Shown here piece after piece: positions 1 to 9,380 of a stretch of 64,000 bases of DNA. Under the pieces are notes generated by a model that worked only from the letters and a program-made list of their open reading frames with translations, made no database searches and was not told where the DNA came from. This stretch comes from Macrocybe gigantea (lineage: Eukaryota; Basidiomycota; Agaricomycetes; Agaricales; Callistosporiaceae), in contig SJRY01000107.1 of the NCBI GenBank assembly GCA_011319805.1, forward strand, positions 186,001 through 250,000. The letters run 5' to 3'. The translations under genes and the position numbers were made by a program. Each line of letters begins with the position of its first letter. Position 1 is the stretch's first letter.

Positions 1-740
1 TTTACTTTCAAAGTCAAGACGAAATGGCATACATTTGTTCCCAAATATTCCACATTTTTGCGGAAATCTGCGACGAGGATAAAGCTGAGAAACGAATTAA
101 TCAGCGGCGTGCCTGAAACGCAAAAGCATACGTGATGGCCGCTTCGGCTAGGACCTTCTCGCGAAGGTGGCAGGCGCCTCCTCCCTTGATGCAGTTCAGC
201 TGGTGATCTACTCTGAGAGGAATCGATCGTCAGGAAGGTGAGAGAGGCCTGTGGCAGAATAAACTGCTGACTCGTCGGCGCCGTCGAGGGTAACATCGAT
301 CGTGGGGTATTGAACAACATCTCCCAAGTTCAAGCCATTGGAGACGATGAGCTCTCTTGACTGAAACCTGTGGAACAGATGGAATCGGCTAGGACGGATC
401 TACGGGCATTCATGGCTTACCAGTTGGAATGAAGACTCGATGGTGGTTCAACGCCTCCCCTTGTTGCACTATCCGTTCAACAACATAAGGAACGGTTGAG
501 CCTGCGTGATGCAGGATATGAGTCAGGGTTGCACGCTAGACGTATCCTACTTACCAGACCCGATGCCAATGATCTAGACCATGTTAAGGCGAGAGAAAGA
601 TTGGAGTTGCACCACTCACTTTGTGTTCTGGTTTGACATGCTGGTCCACGGCCGTGTACGCCGCCAGCCTTTTCGACTCCTCGATCACACTCAACTTCCT
701 CTCGACAGGCGTTGACGATTGCGCGGTCGCTGGCCATCAA
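1..740 (-). CDS. RKI1: Ribose-5-phosphate isomerase (partial, 3' end beyond left edge)
   Basis: Interconverts ribose-5-phosphate and ribulose-5-phosphate in the non-oxidative pentose phosphate pathway; cytosolic. Read on the minus strand, exons give KRLAAYTAVDQHVKPEHK, then IIGIGSGSTVPYVVERI, VFIPTG, QSRELIVSNGLNLGD, PTIDVTLDGADE, LNCIKGGGACHLREKVLAEA and VADFRKNVEYLGT. These are the family's GSGST phosphate-binding, DGADE and KGGGACHLREK catalytic blocks. Introns of about 45-60 nt with GT-AG ends separate them. The C-terminal third lies beyond base 1. The best start is the ATG at 738-740 (MASDRAIVNA), but its frame differs from the KRLAAY frame, so the 5' end is uncertain. A second shift occurs near 363, just after an intron, where one C seems missing. 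Identity is very secure; exact structure is not. Confidence 0.85.
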
Positions 741-1255
741 ACACCCTCGTTATTGACAAGTTTTCACATATATGTTGACAAAGTTGGCAGACCTTGCTGA
801 GCGTTGCCATCGACAGGGGCCTGTGTAGGCCGAATGGCTTGCAAAACCGAAGATACGCTGGTGGACATTTGAAGATAGGCCCAGAGTGCGATGATCAATG
901 CCCATAGACATGATATAGGATTTCGAGGCATGTCAGAACGAGATTGCCATCATGGCAGACCACGGTTGATTGGAGAAAAAGGGGGAAATATCCGGCAGGA
1001 TGGAAGATTTCATTTCAAAAACAATTGCTAGATGTGGCGGACGAAAAAGGTCCACGTACGTCAGATCTGAATGCACCTGCGTTGGAAGGGGCATCTTGAC
1101 CGCGGAGAACGCGCGAGGCAGTAGAAGAGGACCAGAGATGCGTGCAGCTGTTGTGTGATGGACCAGACGCGTTGCAACATGATCGACTGAGCGACCCGTT
1201 TTGGCTTGTTTTCCTCCAGCAAGCTCGTAGCTCTTTGCCAGCCTAGAACGCCTTC
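741..1255. other. Intergenic region between RKI1 and TFB5
   Basis: Divergent promoter space between the minus-strand RKI1 start and the plus-strand TFB5 start. Short reading frames here have no recognisable motif. I see no repeat or RNA gene. Confidence 0.5.
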
Positions 1256-1633
1256 ATGAAGGCCATCAAAGGTCTGTTACGTCGGACTATATGAGTGTCG
1301 TTGTATACCTCATACCCCGTCTTCTCTTAGGCATCCTTTTCACCTGGTGTGCACCCAACATCGAGGATCATTACGCCACGTCGAAACTGATTCGACCAAC
1401 TCGAATAGCGATCCGCGGTCAAACAGATCCTATTGGCTATGAACGAGAAGGATAGCTTCATCATTGAGGACCTGGACGACTACCATATCGTCATCAAAGC
1501 GGATGAAGAGTATCGCGTTAGGAAGCAACTGGAGCTTGAGGTATGATCACCCGCGACATTGCATGTTTTCGTTCTCAAACATCATGTTTGTGTGATCTAG
1601 CTCGAAAAGAACACGTACAGCCTCGAGCCATAG
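1256..1633 (+). CDS. TFB5: TFIIH subunit TFB5/TTDA (GTF2H5 homologue), four exons
   Basis: Smallest subunit of TFIIH; stabilises Tfb2/p52 and stimulates the XPB ATPase in transcription and nucleotide excision repair; nuclear. Exons: 1256-1271 (MKAIKG), 1331-1346 (ILFTC), 1409-1540 and 1601-1633. The product is about 70 residues, normal for the family. Diagnostic segments are MKAIKGILFTCDP, SFIIEDLDDYHIVIK and the C-terminal ELELEKNTYSLEP. Introns are 59, 62 and 60 nt with GT-AG ends. Between the CDP and AVKQILL codons (bases 1412-1416) one base is missing, so the frame breaks unless a C was lost from the read. Too fragmented for simple ORF detection; recognised from its conserved C-terminal half. 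It is either a one-base sequence error or a young pseudogene; the perfect preservation elsewhere favours error. Confidence 0.8.
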
Positions 1634-2049
1634 ATTTGCAACTTCAGCCGTCTCTCCTGAAGGAAAAGAAGGAGTGCGACTGGAGCATCCAAGTCCTTGG
1701 ATCACAGGCGCTTCAACGACACCTCGTTCGTCGTTAGTGCAAGGTCATTGGCTATACAAGACAGACGAAATTGTCGAAGACAAGGTCATGCTTAACGATC
1801 TCCAGAGTTGTCATTCTCGTCGACATGGCGGTTGAACGCATGCTGGAAGACCCTTTGTACACGCTGGTTTGATAGAAGCGGCCTATCCACCACCGCATGC
1901 CCAGACTTTTCATCTAATCTTGACTTACGGTCTGATTGTCCTGCAGCCAATGAGCAAATGATTTAGAAAATATAAAACAGATCCATTCTCTCGTTACACT
2001 GTTCTCGCGGCCTCGGACACGGGAATTAAAAAAAAGATGAGTTTCTTTA
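1634..2049. other. Intergenic region, no gene recognised
   Basis: Convergent spacer between the 3' ends of TFB5 (+) and the beta-lactamase-like gene (-). It should hold both 3' UTRs. No coding or structured feature seen. Confidence 0.4.
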
Positions 2050-4321
2050 TCAAGCTTTCGTAAAGAAAGCTTCCGATCTATCGCGGATGGTCGTCCCGAG
2101 AAGCGGAGGTACGCTCGCATCCGCGCCCCAAAACCCCGTAATTCCCAACCCAACCACATGATGGTTCCCATCGTATGAGATCTCAGCCAGCGCTCCCGAA
2201 TCCGTATCGAGATTCCCTTCGACCCAGTATGGTTCGGATGCGTTGCCTGTGGGCTGCAAAATGGCATATCATCTCGTGCTTCCAGAGCCGCACAACAACG
2301 TATTCTTTTACTCACGTAGCTGCTGACCTGGCTCAAATTGAACAGATTCCCGTCGAAATGCGTCATCTTCGCATGCGAGAAGAACGGGTTATCCCAGAGG
2401 GCCATGAACGTGGGCACTTTCGGGTCGACGGTGCCGGGGAAGCGTTCTGAGACGTTGGCGGCAAGTTGCTTGCAGCTTGGGCTCGCGGTCGCGTCAGGGG
2501 GCGATAAGAGGCAGAACTCGACGCGTCCGTAGCCTGGATCGTTGTATACACCTGCAATCGCGCTGAAGTTGGCCGATGGGAGCGACGCATTGGAAGGCCG
2601 CGGTGTGACGGAAAGCTGTTGCGCAGCAACGGCGTCTCTGAGCCTGCATGGCCAAAAAAAAGGTTCAAATTATGTATCGATGCCACCGCGAGAAATGACG
2701 GGAACCTTGAATTCCAATCAACGGGCTCTAGTCCGAGAGCTTCATCAATAATCCGATATTCGATTGCAATGATGAAAGAGCCGCCATAGAAGCCGTCGTT
2801 TGTTAGGACAGCGACTCCTAGTCCATCCGAAGGCAAGCGAGCAACTTCCGAAAGAAAGCCTCAGGACCGATGTTTTTTCAGTCAATGTCTCCACGCGGAA
2901 TCTGGAGGACAAGTTACCTGGCACGCCGCCACTATGTTGCACGATCTCTGCAAAGAATCGCATTGGACATCCGTTCCGCTGCGAAAAGAAAAAAAATGCG
3001 AACCATGTCCCCTATATGTTCCGCGCCCTTGCCCTCCTCCGTAAACCGAGGGAGACAATTCTGGGAGGGCGCTTTGAGAAGAAAGTCAGCATTTGTACCT
3101 GCATGATATGTAGCGGGAACGCACGCAGCGCCGTCTACAACTGTGATCCCCGTCGAGACTTTTTCTATGACATCAGGAGGGATAACCGATTGGTTGGTTC
3201 CAGGTTTCACGCCGTTCAAGAGGAGAGCTTGCAACCAGGTTGCCTGGAATATGTACGAATCAATATGACATGTAAAGCAAGGCGAGACGGACTTGCCATG
3301 TCGGTTGCGCTACTTATGATGCCACCAGCGCCGGATATGACTTTGGGGCACACTCAACACGCGTCAAGCAAAATAGATGAAGAACTCACAATTGCCGTCT
3401 TCGCCTCCTACTTGGCTCCAGTATGGATAGATTCGGGATTCCCTTTTCAACGGGTCTCTTGAAACATTGACACCTTCCTTGGTCATTCCATCCGCCAAGA
3501 AGCCGCTAGCATTCGCAACATCATAAGAATATGTAGTTGAAGTGAGGCCTAGTGGGTCGAAGATGTGTTGCTTGACGTATCGCGCAAACGGAATTTTCGA
3601 TGGAAGATGAACTGTGGGGAGATAAGATAGGACGAAGTACCAGAGATTACAGTATTGCCAGATATCCCGGAATTCAGCAGAAGGTCTAAGAGATTTCATT
3701 CTCTTGATCTTTTATGGAAAAAATGCGCATGAACGTCAGTAAAGGTGTTCAAAAAGCAATGGAAAAAAATGCTGACGATCTCCGGCACGTCATCAGACCA
3801 TTTGTACATGAAGTCGTGTCTGGGTAAGCCGGTGCGGTGGCTCATCGCATCGACGATGGTTACTTGTCTAGTCGCGATATCGTCCTCGAGGCCGAATCCA
3901 GGAACGATGGATGCGAGTTTCGATGTCCAAGACAGACGAGGAGAAACGCTCTCGTTACTGATCAAGAGACCAGTAGCAATGCTAGTGAAAACCTACCACG
4001 AGCCGGTGAGCTACCACATCGCAGTATCCTCCTGCTCCTCACCTTGGAGTTCGAGCCAATTGCGAACAAGGTCTTCTCATTGACTTTAGTCCCATTTGCG
4101 GTTGCAATGCCGTAGCCTTTTGTTTCGACATCCCAACCACCTGCCGCGTTCCTCTTTACAACGGCAACAGCGACGCCGCCAGGAGATGTCCAATCGGACA
4201 GCACCTGATTGATAAAAGCATCGACCTGTGAGTTGAGGATAGTGCCGTCCGTGCTGTTTTGTGCAAGGGCAGGCAGCACCGCTGCAGATAAGGCGATCAA
4301 CGGTGTAAATGGTAGACGCAT
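2050..4321 (-). CDS. Secreted serine beta-lactamase-like hydrolase (class C/LACTB type)
   Basis: A penicillin-binding-protein-fold serine hydrolase, probably an esterase or peptidase-like enzyme of unknown substrate. Residues 1-20 (MRLPFTPLIALSAAVLPALA) form a signal peptide, so it is predicted to be secreted. The SxxK nucleophile motif is SNSK at residues 90-93, at the end of exon 1. The next exons give SHRTGLPRHD, typical of this family, then QYCNLWY, containing the YxN motif. A later exon has HSGGVPG, the third-box HxG. The C-terminus (GFWGAD...SEAFFTKA) ends at 2050. Exons are separated by short introns; I traced the frame through the first three exons without a break. Several Asn-X-Ser/Thr sites agree with secretion. 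The family is common in agaricomycetes, and beta-lactam activity should not be assumed. Confidence 0.82.
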
Positions 4322-5406
4322 TTCAAAGCAATTCTGTAGAAGTGAGATGGACGATTCTTCCTTTTAATGGACACGGCGAAGTATCGTAGAGTGCTATGCA
4401 CATCATGAGTCAACGTCCGCAGTCCGAATGCCGGGGAGCTCGCAGCTCGAGAAAGGACCATCGCTGTCAAATACTGCTTCTCTTGCCGATCATATAGGCG
4501 CAGCACAGAGAATGCACTTGATGTAATGGATTCTCCATATGGACACCGCAAAATTGGCGTTCATTTATTATTGTTGAAGGGGTGGGCATCAAACCTGGGA
4601 CGACAGACAACTCTTCGCATTCGATAGTCTAGGATGGAAATTGCTGTAGTTATGCTCCATATATGGAACGAGTAAGCTTGTCGGTGTTGTAAGCGTATTC
4701 GGTTTGGGGGCCGGAGCTTCACTTTGTGAAGATCCTTGGAGATCGGTGGCATGCATATGCATTGCAGTGATGTGTGTTAGTAGGGGAAAGCAATGACGCA
4801 ATGCACTCTCTTCGCATCACTTTAGCGTTGGAATCTGCGACGACCTCGGAAGCAGAGCTATGAACGGGGACGAGTTTGACCGAAGACAAGCGTAGTTCTG
4901 GTAGGATGCACCGAGTGCATATGCGTTTTACAAATGAGATGGCTCGGAAGCTGGAGGTCAACGTAGGATTTTGCTAAATGCCGCCCGTCCTCCGCAGCAT
5001 CGTGATCGCCGCCCTGGCTTGTTCGCGTCGTCATGTCGCGAGGAGCGTAACATCATCTCTTGGCCATACGGGTAAGGAGAAGCAGACATGGGATCTGTCT
5101 CTTCATGTTTGCGGCGAGCTGTGAGAAAGACAGTGGCGATTAGGAGTTAAGGAACAGAGAAATATTTTCTAGAACAACTCCTTGTTGCATACACACGCTT
5201 CCGTTGGTGCCTGTCGAACCAAACCATGAGCAGTCTAATGCTTGTCATGACACAACGGCTACTTTTCCTGACCTCTCAAATGCTGTCGGGCTCAGTCGTC
5301 GTGCGATGCTCAAGAAATGCTGTCGTCCGAACGATCGGAGCCTTGAGCTCGGCCCCCGCAACCAAACGGGACAACATGGTTGCTCGGGTCTCGGATGACC
5401 TATCTG
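4322..5406. other. Intergenic region upstream of the hAT element
   Basis: Holds the 5' flank of the secreted hydrolase (-) and, before the transposon inserted, the distal promoter of the Zn2Cys6 regulator gene at 9381. No convincing coding exon or RNA gene found. Confidence 0.4.
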
Positions 5407-5414
5407 CTTCGGCC
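5407..5414. repeat. 8 bp target-site duplication, left copy (cttcggcc)
   Basis: The 8-mer cttcggcc directly precedes the hAT terminal repeat and recurs exactly at 9312-9319 directly after the other terminus. Eight base pairs is the hallmark duplication length of hAT transposases. Confidence 0.92.
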
Positions 5415-5607
5415 TAGGAAGTAGCACGGGTACGGGTAACCCGTGCGGGTTTTGACGGGTAGGCTTACCGGGTACGGGTTCGGGTCAGCCTTCATGAACC
5501 CGGCCACCAACCCGTCACCCGCGCCACGGTTGCACGAAATTACATAAGCTTTCTACCATAACAAGCAAGTTTTGATAAATTTTATCTACCCTTGCCCCAT
5601 TCCCGCC

Positions 5608-8600
5608 ATGGGAAAGCGCCTCGAAGCCGACGATCCCAGGGATATCATTACAGGCAAGCGGAAGCGCACGCTGACCAGTCGGATCAGTGCGGCCACTGCC
5701 TCTGCTGGAAATGTCGCCAAGAAAGTCACATCTGCTATTAAAAAAACGTCGAAGTCATCGAAAGCAAGCTTAAAAAGTGTGCTTACCTCCTCCCGGTCAT
5801 CCATCGTGTCGGACACATCCGAAAAGTCCAACAGTTCCATGTCATCTAGGCCAGCAAAACGAGCTCGGGCTCGAAATGTTGTGACAATCTCCTCCGAAGA
5901 GGAGGAGGATGTGCGTCTAGCTGCCGAGGGAGTGGATGAGATCATCAAGGTCCGATCTGATGGCGAGGTTCGCAGTACACGTACCTTGAGCAGCTGTGCA
6001 ACTTCGCCAGCTCCATCTAGCAGTGCAGGGTCAGATGGAGAACTCCAGGAAGAAGCTGATCAACAAGAACTTGGTGAGATCATCAATTCGATTGCATACC
6101 AGTCGGGGTGCTTACCACATTGGAACCCAATCAGAACGCATGCAAAAAGGATGGAAGCGGGCAGTGTATGCCTTTTATGATCCTAATGTGGCAGTCGAGT
6201 ACCGATTGAATGGCCGCAAATGTCATGTATTCAAATGTCTCGGCAAGGGTTGTGGGAAGGAAATTGTCCGATACCTTGATACGATGGATGCTCAGTCCAC
6301 TGGCAATTTGCGCAAACACGTGGAGAAGTGCAAATGTTGGGGTGAAGAGGTGCTGAGGGCAGCTGAATCTGCTAAGGACCTAACGGATGCACGCGCAAAT
6401 GTCAAGCAGTACCTAAGGAATGGATCAATCATGGCGGCATTTGCCCGAAAGGGGAAGGGAAGGGTGACATACTCGCACCGGCAACATACAAGGACCGAAA
6501 CCAGGTATGTGCCATAGTCCATGTGGATCAGACACCTGTTGACAATGGTTGAGCAGGGCTGAAATCGTAAAATGGGTCAGCGAAAGCAATCGGCCATTTT
6601 CGATCGTGAAGGATCGAGGATTCAATGTGTTGATGAAAACAGGTCGCCCAGAGTACTACATACCACATCCGACAACAGTGTCCCGGGACGTCAAGATGGT
6701 CTTTGCAAGAGCAAGGAAGCGAATCGCTAAGATGTTGCGAGTAAGTTCGAGGTGGCTTGACTCAGACAACAAATTCACTTACAATGAGCATCCAGGAATA
6801 CGACGGCGCACTCAATTTTGCCACAGATGCATGGACATCACCCAATCATCGTGCATATATTGCCATGACAGTTCATCTGGAACATGAAGGCAAGGCAATT
6901 AGTCTTTTATTGGACCTGGTCGAAGTCGCAAAGGTGCGTGGCTTACCATGATTGTTTTATCTCCCAGGCCTGATTGTCTCGGACATCTCCTAGTCGCATA
7001 CTGGTGCCAACTTGGCAGCGGCCTTTGCGGCTATTCTAGAAGACTACGGCATTGCGGATAAGGTGAGAGGAAGATCACGTCACGGTGGCTGGGTCACTGT
7101 ACTTACTCGGTATATCCAGATCTTGAGCGTAACCTGCGATAATGCGTCGAACAATGACACAATGATCGCTGAGCTCAAAAAAACCCTCCCCAACTTCCCT
7201 GGACGCACGAACCAGACAAGGTGTTTTGCACATATTGTCAACCTTGTTGCTAAAAGCCTTCTTCATCAATTCGACGTACCTAGTAAAAAGAACCGTGGCG
7301 AACCCGCAAATGAAGTTGAATCCGAGGTCTTGGAGCTTGCTGGTGACATTGAACGTGAGGAAGCTGAAACATGTGAGAGCCTTGACTACGACAACGGTCA
7401 GAATGATAATGTGGAGGGATTCGTCGATGAGACCGAGTTCTTGGATCAGAACGAGCGTAAGCAACTAAACGAAGATGTACAACCAGTTAGGCTGGTCTTG
7501 GTCAAGGCAAGTCGCTCATATTGCACATCACATACCTTTGAGCCAGCTCCTGACCACCCATTGCAGATCCGTAAGCTGTCATTCAAGATCGTGCACTCTA
7601 CGACGCTCTTGCTACCCGAATGGCGTCGTGTTGTGAAGGACCTCAACCTAGTGGACAAGCTCATACCCCGCGATGTTGCAACACGTTGGAACTCAACATA
7701 CGATATGCTTGAGACGGCACTGGAGTATCGTCAAGCCGTCGACGTGATGACGAGCGCTCGGTCCAATGGCTTGCGGCAGTTCGAGTTGAGTGCAACAGAA
7801 TGGGAGATGGCTGCCCAGTTGCGTGATATCCTGAAGGTGAGTCAGAGAAGCTTCTTTTACTCAATTGAACTCATCACGCTGCTCAATGCCCACCATGCTG
7901 CTTGACAACCACCATGCCGCTCAACACCCACTATGCCACCGGATTCCCACCACACTGCTCGATGACCATGGTCCATGACATGGACGGCACTCAACACCCA
8001 CCCTACTGCTCGACATCCCATCGCCCTCTGCTCGACGTCCATCGCCCTCCGCTCGACGTCCATCGCCCTCCACCATGCCAGCGCCGCATTTGTCTTCCAG
8101 ATTCTCAAACATGCGACCACTTTCTTTTCACGCGCTACTCCGAATCTAGCTCAAGTCATTCCTTCCATGGACTTCATCAACGAACGGTTCACAATCGAGA
8201 GTTTCGATAGAAGTTATGATCTGGCCATCCATTCTGCGCTGAAGGTTGCAAAGAAGACAATGGACCGTTATTATCAAAAAACTCATCAGTCAGACGTCTA
8301 CAGGATCGCAATGGGTGAGTCTCACATCTATCTACATTAAAGCAATAGAAATGACGAAATGGTGGCAGTACTACATCCTCGCCACAAACTGGTGTATTTC
8401 CACCGTCAAGCCTGGCCCGAGGAATGGATTACCGAAGCAAAGGATCTTGTGCGCACCCAATTTAGTCGGAAGTACGCAAGCCGTCCAGCAGGAGGAATTC
8501 ACGAGGCAGTGGACAACGGATCCGAACCAGTACACCAATCAGAGGTATGTCAAATTCGTACGTCTGAGCAGAAACATCCTAATTTGCCGTGTAGAACATC

Positions 8601-9074
8601 TTTGACAGTCTAGCGGCGCTCGCTCCACCCAAACCCACCGAGATGCGTGACGAACTTGATAGGTATCTGAGCACGGACGTTGAACAGACAGAAAATGTGA
8701 TTCAGTGGTGGACGGAGCGTCGTGCAATGTATCCCCGTCTCTCTCGTATGGCCCTTGATTATCTGACAATTCCAGGTGAGTAGATTTTCGTCGATTGGAT
8801 GTAGCATATACTTACAATCTTTTCAGCAACTGCCGTCGACGTCGAGCGTGTTTTCAGTCAAGGCCGGCTTTTGATATCGCACGTCCGGAGCCGTCTTTCC
8901 GCTCAAACAACGCGCGCTCTTCTCTGTCTCGGGAGATGGAGCCGGATGGATCTCAAAATCATCAAACACGACGACGTACTAAAGGTTGTGGCACTACCAG
9001 AGGTTCCTGAAGAAGATGGGGACAGCGATGGGGAGATTGAAATGCCAGAAGGGTGGGACAGGATTGACGAGTAG
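5608..9074 (+). CDS. hAT transposase (BED finger, RNase H-like core, hAT dimerisation domain)
   Basis: Cut-and-paste transposase of the surrounding element. Start chosen at the ATG at 5608 (MGKRLEADD), followed by a basic, Ser/Lys-rich low-complexity N-terminus suited to nuclear import. A BED-type zinc finger follows (CLGKGCGKEIVRYL, then TGNLRKHVEKC). The catalytic core shows NFATDAWTSPNHRAY (first Asp), TCDNASNND (second Asp) and RCFAHIVNLVAKSLL. The C-terminus has ATAVDVERVFSQGRLLIS, the hAT dimerisation block with the third acidic residue, then an acidic tail ending in GWDRIDE. Several short introns interrupt it. One intron (7837-8100) is enlarged to 264 nt by GC-rich tandem repeats. I see no obvious inactivating break, but every splice was judged by eye. 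Confidence 0.85.
8008..8071. repeat. Three-unit minisatellite inside a transposase intron
   Basis: Units at 8008-8029, 8030-8050 and 8051-8071. The last two are identical 21-mers starting gctcgacgtccatcgccc; the first is a 22 nt variant. Looser copies extend left to about 7900. All lie within the intron 7837-8100 of the hAT transposase. Confidence 0.85.
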
Positions 9075-9311
9075 GCACGGAATTGACGTCGGACACTAGA
9101 AGTAGCTGTATTGTAGTACTAAGTACAGGCTAACGTATGTCCTATGTCCTTTTAGCATATGACCCGTGGGTTGACCCGCAACCCGCAACCCGTCCACCTA
9201 TACGATCGCAACCCGTCGATGAACCCGACCCGTGCACGCGGGTCGGGTTTTTCACGGGTACGGGTACGGGTTGGACTCGGATTACCCACGGGTTACCCGT
9301 TCTACTCCCTA

Positions 9312-9319
9312 CTTCGGCC
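9312..9319. repeat. 8 bp target-site duplication, right copy (cttcggcc)
   Basis: Exact match to 5407-5414, directly after the right terminal inverted repeat of the hAT element. Confidence 0.92.
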
Positions 9320-9380
9320 CTTAAGCAATGCACGCACCGTGCACTGAATACAACTTAGAACATCCATTGCAAATGCTGCC

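Larger units (their letters stand above)
5415..9311 (+). mobile_element. Complete hAT-superfamily DNA transposon (3897 bp)
   Basis: Ends carry a 16 bp imperfect terminal inverted repeat: TAGGAAGTAGCACGGG on the left and the complement of TAGGGAGTAGAACGGG on the right (14 of 16 match). The element is flanked by a perfect 8 bp duplication. Inside both ends lie dense copies of the hexamer CGGGTA/ACCCGT and variants (about 5428-5525 and 9165-9300), presumably subterminal transposase-binding sites. One transposase gene fills the middle. The intact ends, exact duplication and readable transposase suggest recent, possibly still competent, insertion. The right end lies 69 bp before the ATG of the downstream regulator gene. 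Confidence 0.93.

Noticed and set aside
9137..9358. Arg/Pro-rich frames at the right end of the hAT element
   Set aside because: They arise from the ACCCGT subterminal repeats and have no gene context.
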